A stretch of 34,746 bases of DNA, taken from positions 1 through 34,746 of the forward strand of contig JAUVJE010000002.1 in the NCBI GenBank assembly GCA_030592355.1, read 5' to 3'. This stretch comes from Clostridia bacterium (lineage in GTDB: Bacteria; Bacillota; Clostridia; DUPQ01). Positions within the stretch are counted from its first letter, which is position 1; the number at the start of each line of letters is the position of its first letter. The position numbers were made by a program, and so were the translations under genes. This document shows positions 1 to 7,126 of the stretch, one piece after another. The notes beneath the pieces are model-generated. The model did no database searches, was not told the origin of the DNA, and saw only the letters and a list, made by a program, of their open reading frames with translations.

Positions 1-258
1 AAACTATATGGCAATGATCTCGGCGGTCTATGAGTAATTTTAACTTCTTTAAAATTCTTAATTTTTATTCCGGGTAATCTTTAGTAAGTGGTATTATATG
101 TGTATTAAAGTTAGAATGGATATGATTTGAATTGACAGTGATAGCATCATATATAACGAATACATTTTAAGTAGTTACAAGCACGCCAGTCGAAGTCAAT
201 CCAAAGTGTTCAAGAACAATAATGTTATACGCAATTTAATATTAAAGGAGCAACCTAC
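1..258. other. AT-rich non-coding leader, no gene recognised
   Basis: No open frame with recognisable protein similarity is seen on either strand. A TTGACA at 132-137 lies 14 bases before TATAAC at 152-157, which is short for a sigma-A promoter and is only a weak candidate for driving the methyltransferase. A repeat copy is annotated separately at 19-38. The ribosome site AAAGGAG just before 259 belongs to the first gene. Confidence 0.5.
19..38 (+). repeat. Left copy of 20-bp imperfect direct repeat
   Basis: This stretch matches 2828-2847 at 17 of 20 positions, including an unbroken 11-bp core GCGGTCTATGA. The two copies bracket an AT-rich block of about 2.8 kb with genes typical of mobile cargo. 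The right copy covers the 3' end of the PrsW-like gene. It may be an insertion-site duplication, or a chance match; no integrase is visible. Confidence 0.4.
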
Positions 259-975
259 ATGAATAATAAAGGCTGGAAATCTATAGAAGCAGTAAAACAT
301 TTTATGAAAATTGCAAATGTATTAATTCCGGGGAGAGCTGAAATATTAAGCACTATTGGGAAACTTGCTGAAAGTCTAAAAGAGGAAAATCTATTTGTAC
401 TAGATTTAGGTTGCGGTTATGGCGATCTTACTGCTGAGATCCTTAAGTATAAATCCGATGCTAAAGTAGTTATGCTTGATTTTTCCGAGGAAATGATTAA
501 AATCTGTAGAATGCGATTTAACGGAAATGAAAACATTGAAATATATGAAGCAGACTTAAATAAAAGTTTGCCGGGTAAAATAAAAAATTATAAATTCAAC
601 ATAGCGGCATCATCATTTTCTCTTCACCATATTGAGTATGAGAATAGAGTTGATTTGTATAAAAGCATATATGAACATTTAGTTAATGAGGGGATATTTG
701 CAAACGGAGACATGTTTATCGGAGAATCATCTAAAATTAATGATTGGGAATTTGATAAGTGGATTGAATGGATGAGGATTCAAATTAAAGAAAAACTTGG
801 GAAAGAAACTACTTTTGAGCAAGTAAAAGAAAGACAGTTGGAATCTTTTAAGCGTTTAGGTGATAAACCCGGAAGTATTTGGGATATGCGAAATGATATT
901 ATTGCTTCAGGATTTAAAAACGTTGACTGTTTATGCAAATTCCAAAACCAAGCATTAATTGTAGCTAGTAAATAA
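259..975 (+). CDS. Class I SAM-dependent methyltransferase
   Basis: A 238-residue protein with a class I methyltransferase Rossmann core. Motif I is VLDLGCGYGD at residues 47-56, an acidic strand end (VVMLDFS) follows at about residue 70, and a motif IV-like SSFSLHHI segment lies near residue 117. The family transfers a methyl group from S-adenosylmethionine; the substrate cannot be told from sequence and could be a small molecule or a drug or antibiotic. The ATG is preceded by AAAGGAG at a good distance. The gene is very AT-rich compared with the metabolic genes further right, like its three neighbours, which suggests recent acquisition. No partner gene identifies the pathway. Confidence 0.8.
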   Translation: MNNKGWKSIEAVKHFMKIANVLIPGRAEILSTIGKLAESLKEENLFVLDLGCGYGDLTAEILKYKSDAKVVMLDFSEEMIKICRMRFNGNENIEIYEADLNKSLPGKIKNYKFNIAASSFSLHHIEYENRVDLYKSIYEHLVNEGIFANGDMFIGESSKINDWEFDKWIEWMRIQIKEKLGKETTFEQVKERQLESFKRLGDKPGSIWDMRNDIIASGFKNVDCLCKFQNQALIVASK

Positions 976-1020
976 AAAATGTGCTTATAACATTAATATA
1001 GCTATGTAATTGGAGGAAAG

Positions 1021-1584
1021 ATGGTAATACTAATAGGTGGAAATGGTTATACCGGCAAAACACTTTTATCTCAAAAACTATTGGAAAGATACAAAATTCC
1101 ATATTTGTCTATAGATCATATAAAAATGGGTCTTTACAGAGGATTTAAAGATGAAAAATATAACCCTGAGCAAGATTCGTTTATTCTTGGCGAAACTTTG
1201 TGGCCTATTATTAAAGGCATTATTATGACTAACATTGAAAACAGACAGAATATTATTATTGAGGGCTGTTATATTTTGCCTCATCTTATTGACGATTTTG
1301 AAGATAGCTATTCCAAGGAAATTGTTTCAGTTTTTTTAGGATTCTCTGATAATTATATAAGAAATTCTTATAAGTCAAAAATCATAAAAAATCAAAGCAT
1401 CATAGAGTTCAGGGAAGAAGAAAGCGAATCAATGAATGAGCAAATTCAACTTCATAAGATTTTTAGACAAAAATGTCTTGAGAATAAAGTGAACTATTTA
1501 GAAATAGATAAAGATTATGAAATGGAAATTGAAAAAGTTATTAAGTTTATAGATAAGCGTACAAACTTTATCCAGACAATATGA
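1021..1584 (+). CDS. P-loop nucleotide kinase-like protein
   Basis: A 187-residue protein that opens with a P-loop, GNGYTGKT at residues 8-15 (GxxxxGKT). A conserved-looking SIDHIKMGLYR segment follows near residue 30, and IIIEGCYILP at about residue 78 resembles a Walker B strand. This layout fits small-molecule kinases of the AAA_33 / 2-phosphoglycerate kinase-like group rather than a large ATPase. The substrate is unknown. It lies 45 bases after the methyltransferase with its own GGAGGAAAG ribosome site, so the two may be co-transcribed. Base composition matches the AT-rich islet. A resistance-type kinase is possible but not shown. Confidence 0.65.
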   Translation: MVILIGGNGYTGKTLLSQKLLERYKIPYLSIDHIKMGLYRGFKDEKYNPEQDSFILGETLWPIIKGIIMTNIENRQNIIIEGCYILPHLIDDFEDSYSKEIVSVFLGFSDNYIRNSYKSKIIKNQSIIEFREEESESMNEQIQLHKIFRQKCLENKVNYLEIDKDYEMEIEKVIKFIDKRTNFIQTI

Positions 1585-1626
1585 AATTAATTCAACGATT
1601 CAATGCCGTATTATTGTACAAAAATA

Positions 1627-1635
1627 TGCTATAAT
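1627..1635 (+). promoter_or_regulatory. Extended -10 promoter of the toxin-antitoxin pair
   Basis: The sequence TGCTATAAT is a perfect TATAAT with the TG of an extended -10 element. No good -35 box lies 16-18 bases upstream. Transcription would start near 1642, just ahead of the AAAGGAG at 1652-1658. This position fits an antitoxin start at 1666 and excludes the upstream ATG at 1603. Confidence 0.6.
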
Positions 1636-1665
1636 TATGACAACGAAAAGGAAAGGAGATTTAAT

Positions 1666-1932
1666 ATGCCGCAGATTAAACCAATTTCAGATTTAAGAAA
1701 TACTAGTGAAATCTCAGAACTTTGTCATAAGAAAGATGAACCTATTTTTATCACTAAAAACGGTTATGGGGATCTGGTTATTATGAGTATTGAAACATAT
1801 GAACGCAATCTGGCGTTATCTGATATTTATAGAAAACTTTCAGAAGCTGAGACGCAATTGGAGAATAAGAGTTCTTTAGTTAACAGTGAAAGTGTTTTTA
1901 ATGATATAAGGAGTAAATATACAATAAAATGA
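1666..1932 (+). CDS. Type II antitoxin, Phd/YefM family
   Basis: An 88-residue protein with the Phd/YefM fold signature: IKPISDLRN at the start, then EPIFITKNGYGDLVIMSIETYE near residues 25-44, the usual DNA-binding N-terminal half. The C-terminal half is charged and likely disordered, as in antitoxins that wrap their toxin. An ATG 63 bases upstream keeps the frame open, but it lies before the extended -10 at 1627-1635, whereas this ATG has GGAAAGGAG at ideal spacing. The gene overlaps the toxin by 4 bases, typical of coupled translation. It is expected to neutralise the downstream toxin and to repress its own promoter. Confidence 0.85.
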   Translation: MPQIKPISDLRNTSEISELCHKKDEPIFITKNGYGDLVIMSIETYERNLALSDIYRKLSEAETQLENKSSLVNSESVFNDIRSKYTIK

Positions 1933-2225
1933 AATACGTTATAAAATTTACTCCTTTGGCAATTGAGGATCTTGACCAAATTTTCATTTATATAGCTTTT
2001 GAATTATGCAATAATACCGCGGCAGAAAACCTGACATTAAAAATTGAGAATAGAATTAATAGGTTAAAAACGTTTCCATACCATTGCAGCCAAGTTACAG
2101 ATGAAATCCTAAAATTTAAAGGTTATCGAAAATTAATAGTTGACAACTATATTGTTTTTTATCTAGTAGACGAAAAAAGCAAAGAAGTTGTTATCATGAG
2201 AATCCTTTTTGGAGCAAGAATATGA
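1929..2225 (+). CDS. Type II toxin, RelE/ParE superfamily
   Basis: A 98-residue protein starting MKYVIKFTPLAIEDLDQIFIYI, the usual first strand and helix of ParE/RelE toxins. It continues with an NRLKTFPY segment near residue 45 and ends in a VVIMRILFGARI strand matching the typical closing 'RI.Y.GR' motif. The start codon overlaps the antitoxin stop. Family members either cleave mRNA on the ribosome (RelE) or poison gyrase (ParE). The FPYHCSQ region and the overall length lean toward ParE-like, but this cannot be decided by eye. The pair lies in the AT-rich islet, where toxin-antitoxin modules often stabilise acquired DNA. Confidence 0.85.
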   Translation: MKYVIKFTPLAIEDLDQIFIYIAFELCNNTAAENLTLKIENRINRLKTFPYHCSQVTDEILKFKGYRKLIVDNYIVFYLVDEKSKEVVIMRILFGARI

Positions 2226-2264
2226 AAGCATATTGTGATATGAAAATGAATTGGAGGAAACATA

Positions 2265-2738
2265 TTGAATAGAAAGCTCGAAATAAAACAAATCGGGATA
2301 ATCCACAGCCCGCATAAAACAAAAGACGAGTGCCCCATTCAAGGAATTTTCAGCCCCTTAGAGAAAGGGCGAATAGAAATATTCCCTGAATATGAAGAAG
2401 GATTAGAGAGTATTGAGACATTTTCGCATATTATGCTTTTTTATATTTTTGATAAAGCCGGCGTAATAAAATTATCCCGTCCAACATTTTTAGATGATGC
2501 TCCCCATGGTGTTTTTGCTTCCAGGCATCCATGCAGGCCAAACAGTATCGGCATATCAATTGTAAAACTAGAAAAAAGAAATAAAAATATACTGGAAGTA
2601 TCAGGAATAGACATTCTTGACGACAGCCCCCTGATTGACATTAAACCATATATCCCCCGGTTTGATTATTTTGCTAATGCAAATAATGGATGGGCAGAGA
2701 CAAAAAAAATCCTTCCAAAACCAAAGGGAAGAGAATAA
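2265..2738 (+). CDS. trmO: TrmO/TsaA-like tRNA (t6A37) N6-methyltransferase
   Basis: A 157-residue protein made of one TsaA-like (UPF0066) domain. Visible hallmarks are IGIIHSPHKTK near residue 10, ASRHPCRPNSIGIS near residue 86, and DDSPLIDIKPYIP near residue 118. In characterised members the domain uses S-adenosylmethionine to methylate N6-threonylcarbamoyladenosine-37 of tRNA(Thr). E. coli TrmO carries an extra C-terminal domain; this shorter single-domain form is common in clostridia and archaea, and its substrate is less certain. The start is TTG, supported by TTGGAGGAAA at 2251-2260. A short gap follows the toxin gene, but a functional link is not evident. Confidence 0.8.
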   Translation: MNRKLEIKQIGIIHSPHKTKDECPIQGIFSPLEKGRIEIFPEYEEGLESIETFSHIMLFYIFDKAGVIKLSRPTFLDDAPHGVFASRHPCRPNSIGISIVKLEKRNKNILEVSGIDILDDSPLIDIKPYIPRFDYFANANNGWAETKKILPKPKGRE

Positions 2739-2787
2739 ACTGGCGGAGATTTGAATATAAGGGGGCACTGAAAAAGATTATGTGTAG

Positions 2788-2811
2788 AAAATATAAATAA
2801 CAATATATTTT
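2788..2811. terminator. Weak AT-only hairpin between convergent genes
   Basis: AAAATATA at 2788-2795 pairs with TATATTTT at 2804-2811 across an 8-base loop. The hairpin sits between the convergent trmO and PrsW-like genes and could act in both directions. It has no GC pairs, so stability would be low. Confidence 0.3.
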
Positions 2812-2827
2812 ACTATTAAGTTATACT

Positions 2828-2847
2828 CTCAGCGGTCTATGAATGAT
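2828..2847 (+). repeat. Right copy of 20-bp imperfect direct repeat
   Basis: This is the partner of 19-38, with 17 of 20 positions identical and a shared core GCGGTCTATGA. It overlaps the last codons and stop of the PrsW-like gene on the minus strand, a location (3' end of a resident gene) that some integrating elements use. Confidence 0.4.
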
Positions 2848-3520
2848 TGCGCTTTGAGTCTTTATAAAATCTATTCAACTTTTTCATATTGTAAATCCAT
2901 AGGAATATAATAAATGGTACAAATACAAGGAGAATCGGCAGGTTCAATGAAAGTATTGTGTTGAAGGTTCCGTGTAATAAAACTGGGTATAAAAGCGAGC
3001 GTCCGTAATATTTCCTGCTTAGTACCGGAGATTCGGCATATTTTGATAATGCAAGGTAATAACCCATGGTAATGGCAAAGAGCATATGTCCGGGAACGGA
3101 GAAAATAGCCCTATACAAAGCAACGGAGGGGGTATCCTGAAAATAACTCGTTAAGTAGAAAATATTTTCTACAGCGGCAAATCCAAGGGCGGCAAATGCA
3201 CAGTAAATAATACCGTCCATTTTTTCATTAAAAGCCGGATGTTTAAAGGCGATTTTCATTACTACGAGACGCTTCATGAATTCTTCTGTCAGCCCTGCGA
3301 TTATGAATGCCTGAAATATAATGCCAAGGATTCCCGCAAACACATTGAATCGCAGTAAAAACATTTGAATAGCCAACACAGGTATCGATGCCAGCATGCC
3401 ATAAAGGAATACTTTGCCAAGAAGTTTCACAGGCTCTCTGTCATACCTGTCAACGGCAAATAAAAACACTATCAGTACTATTACCGGAATCAATGCCAGC
3501 GAGATAATCGTAAAAGTCAT
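2837..3520 (-). CDS. PrsW-family intramembrane metalloprotease
   Basis: A 227-residue, strongly hydrophobic protein with about seven or eight membrane segments. It shows the PrsW/CPBP-type motifs in order: AGLTEEFMKR with the paired glutamates, AALGFAAVENIFY, SVPGHMLFA and LLHGTFNT, which together supply the putative zinc-binding Glu and His residues. In Bacillus subtilis PrsW cuts an anti-sigma factor; no anti-sigma/sigma pair lies next to this gene, so its substrate is unknown. The frame is open up to a TTG at 3544, but the ATG at 3520 is preceded by GGGAAGAGG and gives the usual family N-terminus. A TATAAT (ATTATA at 3561-3566 on the plus strand) could be the -10 box. Confidence 0.85.
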   Translation of the reverse strand: MTFTIISLALIPVIVLIVFLFAVDRYDREPVKLLGKVFLYGMLASIPVLAIQMFLLRFNVFAGILGIIFQAFIIAGLTEEFMKRLVVMKIAFKHPAFNEKMDGIIYCAFAALGFAAVENIFYLTSYFQDTPSVALYRAIFSVPGHMLFAITMGYYLALSKYAESPVLSRKYYGRSLLYPVLLHGTFNTILSLNLPILLVFVPFIIFLWIYNMKKLNRFYKDSKRNHS

Positions 3521-3640
3521 TTTATCCTCTTCCCTGCACGTCAATACAGCATTTATTTGAATTATACTATAAACATGGCAAATTAATAACTTACTATAAA
3601 ATAAATAGAAAATTAGTTAAGAATAATGCAAATTGTACTA

Positions 3641-3669
3641 TTGAAAGAGATATGGTTGGATGGTAAACT
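3641..3669 (+). promoter_or_regulatory. Candidate sigma-A promoter of the oxidoreductase
   Basis: TTGAAA at 3641-3646 and TAAACT at 3664-3669 are 17 bases apart. The -35 box matches 5 of 6 and the -10 box 4 of 6 consensus bases. The predicted start lies just ahead of the CGGGAGG ribosome site. Confidence 0.4.
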
Positions 3670-3696
3670 GAAACCAATCAATCGGGAGGTGTCAAA

Positions 3697-4584
3697 ATGA
3701 AAAAAATAAAAGTAGCCATCGTAGGTTTGGACTCAAGTCATTCAATACAATTCGCAAACAGGGCGCAGGCTCCGGAGTGCGAACCGGACCAGAAGGTGGA
3801 AGGTATTGAGATAATAAGCTGCATGAGATTTGAAACTCCATTCCAGGATAAAAAAGGATTGGATGAGAGAACTGCGCAACTTGAAGGATGGGGTGTTAAA
3901 GTCTATGAGGATTTTGATAAGACCGTTGAAGGTGCGGAAGCGCTTTTACTGGAAGTAAACGACTCTAGTCTCCATGTTGAGTATTTCGAAAAAGCAGCGA
4001 AGCTGGGACTTCCGGTATTTCTTGACAAACCATTGGCCGACACTATGGAGAACGGACTTGAAATCGCACGGATAGCCAAAGAGTACAATGTCAGGATGTT
4101 TTCGGCATCTTCTCTCAGATTTATAGAAAATATGGTGGATACCGTTGATAAAGTTGAAAATATTCAATGCACAAGTGTTTTCGGTCCTCTTGGAATCGCA
4201 GCTGCCGGCGAATCCGTTGTATGGTACGGTGTGCATGCTTTTGAGTTACTTCAAAGGGCAATGGGCCGTGGGGCAAAAGAGGTCACAGCCGTTAATGATG
4301 AAAAAGGTGTTGTTGCGGTAATTCATTACGAAGACGGAAGAAGAGGTGTAGTTGAACTGGCTAAAGGAGCATTTGTTTACGGCGGTTCTGTCAGAAGCAA
4401 CGACGACAAGGCGGTCTTTATATGCGACATGAATTATGCATACAAGGGATTGCTTGAAAGAATAGTTGCATTTTTCAACGGCGCTCCGGCACCGGTGGAG
4501 TTTGAAGATACTCTGGAAATAATGAATCTGCTTGATACTACGGTGAGGGCAATGAAGTCCGGGAAGACCGAAAAACTCAAATAA
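3697..4584 (+). CDS. Gfo/Idh/MocA-family oxidoreductase, atypical N-terminus
   Basis: A 295-residue protein with a Rossmann N-terminal half (KIKVAIVGLDSSHSIQF) and an alpha/beta C-terminal half of the Gfo/Idh/MocA superfamily. The family's EKP motif appears as LDKPLAD near residue 110. The dinucleotide glycine motif is not the usual GxGxxG but GLDSSHS, a variant I recall from uncharacterised members. The C-terminal domain contains the expected WYGVHAFELL strand-helix with its histidine. Such enzymes oxidise or reduce sugars, inositols or related polyols with NAD(P). It stands alone between its own promoter candidate and a good terminator, so the context does not name a substrate. Confidence 0.75.
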   Translation: MKKIKVAIVGLDSSHSIQFANRAQAPECEPDQKVEGIEIISCMRFETPFQDKKGLDERTAQLEGWGVKVYEDFDKTVEGAEALLLEVNDSSLHVEYFEKAAKLGLPVFLDKPLADTMENGLEIARIAKEYNVRMFSASSLRFIENMVDTVDKVENIQCTSVFGPLGIAAAGESVVWYGVHAFELLQRAMGRGAKEVTAVNDEKGVVAVIHYEDGRRGVVELAKGAFVYGGSVRSNDDKAVFICDMNYAYKGLLERIVAFFNGAPAPVEFEDTLEIMNLLDTTVRAMKSGKTEKLK

Positions 4585-4590
4585 ACATTG

Positions 4591-4614
4591 AAGCTCCCGC
4601 TGAGGGGCTTTTTT
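4591..4614 (+). terminator. Rho-independent terminator
   Basis: AAGCTCC at 4591-4597 pairs with GGGGCTT at 4604-4610 (one G-T pair) across a 6-base loop, and runs into a six-T tract at 4609-4614. It lies 7 bases after the oxidoreductase stop. Confidence 0.85.
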
Positions 4615-4644
4615 ATCATAAAAGGACTATTTGTCATTTATACC

Positions 4645-4680
4645 TATTTGCTGTTTGTCCCTGGGGACAAACAGCAAATA
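4645..4680. repeat. 17-bp perfect palindrome (GTCCC family)
   Basis: The arm 4645-4661 (reading TATTTGCTGTTTGTCCC) is the exact inverse complement of 4664-4680, with only two bases between. No T-tract follows and a terminator already lies upstream, so this is not a standard terminator. A related but shorter palindrome with the same TTGTCC/GGACAA centre lies at 17831-17856. It resembles a small dispersed REP-like element. Confidence 0.75.
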
Positions 4681-4710
4681 AGGCAAATAGTATTTGAAAG
4701 AAGGGTTGAA

Positions 4711-6093
4711 ATGATAAAAAAAGCGTTTATCATGCCCCACCCTCCGATTATAATTCCGGAAATCGGTAGCGGAAAAGAGAAAAAAGCACAGAGAACCATA
4801 GACGGATGTAAAAAAGCAGCGGCGGAAATTGCTCTGTATAAACCGGATACAATTATTATAATATCTCCTCACGGACCTGCTTACAGCAATGTAATATGTA
4901 TTGCCGCAGACCCTGTGCTAAAGGGCGATTTTGGAGGGTTTGGCAAAAAAAGATTGTCATATGAATTTGATAATGATATGGAATTGGTTGATAGTATTGC
5001 TACGGCTTTAGAATCCGAAGGATTTTTTACAGTTAAAAACAATACGAAAACCAGGGAAAGATATGATATTGATAATTTAATTGACCATGGAGCTCTTGTG
5101 CCTCTGTTTTTTGTTGCCAAAAAATATCCGGTATTCAATCTTGTTCATATTGCGACAGGTTTGCCCAATCCTGAAGATCTGTATAAATGCGGAATAGCCA
5201 TACAGGAGGTCTGTTCGGCCAGCGGGAAAAAGGTTGTGTTAATCGCAAGCGGGGATTTGTCCCATAAACTGACTCACGACGGACCATATGAATATAATCC
5301 CAAAGGACATATTTATGATGAGTTCGTGGTTAAATGCATTGAAGAAAACAACTTTTCGGCTTTAATGGATACATCCCCATACTTAAGGGAATGTGCAGGC
5401 GAATGCGGACACAAACCTATAAATATTATGCTGGGATTATTTGAGAGGCGCTCCTGCAATACAGAAGTATATTCGTATGAAGGTCCGTTCGGCGTAGGCT
5501 ATATGACGGCATGCATAGAAGATATCGGGGAAGGGAGAAGCGTCCTTGAAGAATACAGAACCCAAAAGAAAAAAGGAATTGCTGAATTGAGAAAAAATGA
5601 ATCACCCTATGTGAAGTTAGCCAGGAATACTATTGAAAGATTCGTTATTTCAGGTGAAAAGCCTGAGCCTTTCGGACCACAGAAGGAAAGAAAAGGCAGT
5701 TTTGTGTCAATTAAGAAAAACGGTATTCTGCGGGGATGCATCGGAACTATTGGTCCGACAAAGAATTGCATCGAGAATGAAATCGTTGATAACGCTATAA
5801 AGGCAGCCACAGAGGACCCAAGGTTTCCACCCATAGAACCTGATGAACTTGAGAATCTTGTAATTAGTGTTGATATACTAGCTGAATCGGAGAAAATCAA
5901 ATCAAGGGACATGCTGGATGTAAATGAATACGGTGTAATAGTTTCAAAAGGAATCAGGCGCGGACTGCTGCTTCCCAACCTTGAGGGAGTGGACACTGTT
6001 GATGAGCAAATCAGGATAGCGTTGAGTAAAGCCGAAATCAGCCAGGAGGATGAATACGAACTTGAACGGTTCAGGGTGGTGAGGTACAAATGA
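4711..6093 (+). CDS. AmmeMemoRadiSam fusion: Memo/LigB-like domain plus AMMECR1
   Basis: A 460-residue two-domain protein. Residues 1-270 form a LigB/Memo-like (class III extradiol dioxygenase) domain with PHPP at 9-12, ISPHGPAYS at 51-59, IDHGALVPLFF near 124 and SGDLSHK at 180-186. These supply histidines at the positions used for metal in LigB. Residues 295-460 form an AMMECR1 domain with its signature LRGCIG at 340-345. The system is recognised by co-occurrence of Memo, AMMECR1 and a radical SAM protein; its biochemical role is, to my knowledge, not settled. The frame is open 41 codons further upstream, but that region contains a palindrome and a terminator, while the ATG at 4711 has AGAAGGG. 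Its stop overlaps the next start. Confidence 0.9.
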   Translation: MIKKAFIMPHPPIIIPEIGSGKEKKAQRTIDGCKKAAAEIALYKPDTIIIISPHGPAYSNVICIAADPVLKGDFGGFGKKRLSYEFDNDMELVDSIATALESEGFFTVKNNTKTRERYDIDNLIDHGALVPLFFVAKKYPVFNLVHIATGLPNPEDLYKCGIAIQEVCSASGKKVVLIASGDLSHKLTHDGPYEYNPKGHIYDEFVVKCIEENNFSALMDTSPYLRECAGECGHKPINIMLGLFERRSCNTEVYSYEGPFGVGYMTACIEDIGEGRSVLEEYRTQKKKGIAELRKNESPYVKLARNTIERFVISGEKPEPFGPQKERKGSFVSIKKNGILRGCIGTIGPTKNCIENEIVDNAIKAATEDPRFPPIEPDELENLVISVDILAESEKIKSRDMLDVNEYGVIVSKGIRRGLLLPNLEGVDTVDEQIRIALSKAEISQEDEYELERFRVVRYK

Positions 6094-6932
6094 AAGAAGC
6101 TCTGTATTATTCTCCAATGGCAGATAATAAAGTTCGTTGCGAGTTATGTCCCCACCGCTGCATCATATCAGATGGGTCGACGGGGATATGCAGGGTGCGC
6201 AGGAACTATGGCGGTAAACTTTTTGCAGTGGCATATGAAATGATTTCCTCAATTGCCCTTGATCCTATAGAAAAAAAGCCTCTGGACTTTTTTATGCCCG
6301 GCGCCAATATTCTTTCCGTAGGAACATACGGCTGCAATTTCAATTGTGATTTCTGCCAGAATTATTCTATTTCACAGCAAACCCCTGAACTGGAGCGAAT
6401 TACGGTAGAAAGTTTATGTGAAACCGCCGGAAATCTTAAGGGGAATATCGGAATCGCATTTACATACAACGAACCTTTGATATGGTATGAGTACGTACTT
6501 GAAGCGTGTATGCTGAATCAGAAGCAGGGACGGATTAATGTTCTGGTGACAAATGGATACATAAACCCGGAACCGCTGGATAAATTGTTGCCTTATGTAG
6601 ATGCTATGAATATAGATTTAAAGGCTTTCAAAGATGATTTTTACAGCAAAATCTGCGGGGGCGGCCTTGACGCGGTAAAAACCACAATTAAAAAATGTGC
6701 TGGAAAATGTCATGTAGAATTGACAAATCTATCTATACCGGGTATGAATGACTCAGAAGAAGAAATGGATGAAATGTGCCGCTGGATAGCTTCCATTGAC
6801 AAAAACATACCGCTGCACCTTATATCCTTCAGACCATTATATAAAATGAAGGACCTGCCGCCGCAGGATTTCAACCGTCTGATTAGTTTGAGAAATACAG
6901 CCATGAAATATCTGAACAGAGTGATTATTTAA
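6090..6932 (+). CDS. AmmeMemoRadiSam system radical SAM enzyme
   Basis: A 280-residue radical SAM protein. The cluster-binding CxxxCxxC is CNFNCDFC near residues 83-90, preceded by the family's N-terminal cysteine pattern CELCPHRC near residues 18-25 and a GICRVRRN segment. Further radical SAM elements are AFTYNEPLIWYEY near residue 128 and DAMNIDLKAF near residue 172. It belongs to the PflA-like group that accompanies Memo and AMMECR1 proteins. The ATG overlaps the stop of the fusion gene by 4 bases and has GGTGGTGAGG upstream, so the two are translationally coupled and probably act in one pathway. The modified substrate is unknown. Confidence 0.92.
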   Translation: MKEALYYSPMADNKVRCELCPHRCIISDGSTGICRVRRNYGGKLFAVAYEMISSIALDPIEKKPLDFFMPGANILSVGTYGCNFNCDFCQNYSISQQTPELERITVESLCETAGNLKGNIGIAFTYNEPLIWYEYVLEACMLNQKQGRINVLVTNGYINPEPLDKLLPYVDAMNIDLKAFKDDFYSKICGGGLDAVKTTIKKCAGKCHVELTNLSIPGMNDSEEEMDEMCRWIASIDKNIPLHLISFRPLYKMKDLPPQDFNRLISLRNTAMKYLNRVII

Positions 6933-6968
6933 TACATCAAATAACCCAAAATAAAAATTGCCACTGGG

Positions 6969-7004
6969 AATGAAAAGTGTCTATAAAAACAAATTTCATT
7001 TTTT
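6969..7004 (+). terminator. Weak candidate terminator after the radical SAM gene
   Basis: AATGAAA at 6969-6975 can pair with TTTCATT at 6994-7000 across an 18-base loop, followed by TTTT. The stem is short and AT-rich, so this is tentative. Confidence 0.3.
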
Positions 7005-7032
7005 ACACAGCAATACGGCCAGAGCGGTTTCC

Positions 7033-7061
7033 TTGACATTCATATGCATATAAACTAATAT
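7033..7061 (+). promoter_or_regulatory. Strong sigma-A promoter of the ilv genes
   Basis: A perfect TTGACA at 7033-7038 and TAATAT at 7056-7061 are separated by exactly 17 bases. The leader to the ilvN start is about 60 bases. It contains no T-box specifier or antiterminator sequence and no long hairpin, so leader-based control by charged tRNA is unlikely here. Confidence 0.85.
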
Positions 7062-7126
7062 ATTTAATACTATATATATGGGATTGTGTTATTATATAGA
7101 GAAGTGGATTGAATGGAGGTACGCAG

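Noticed and set aside
1603..1665. Longer antitoxin starting at 1603
   Set aside because: This ATG lies upstream of the extended -10 element and has no ribosome site, whereas 1666 has GGAAAGGAG.
3521..3544. TTG start for the PrsW-like protease
   Set aside because: It would place a charged MTCREEDK peptide before the first membrane helix and overlap the GGGAAGAGG ribosome site that serves the ATG at 3520.
4588..4710. Extended N-terminus of the Memo-AMMECR1 protein
   Set aside because: The open frame runs through a terminator and a 17-bp palindrome and encodes an unrelated hydrophobic stretch. The ATG at 4711 has a ribosome site and gives the family's usual start.
6933..7126. T-box or leader peptide attenuator before ilvN
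   Set aside because: The transcribed leader is only about 60 bases after a perfect promoter and has no T-box core sequence, no run of Leu/Val/Ile codons and no antiterminator hairpin.
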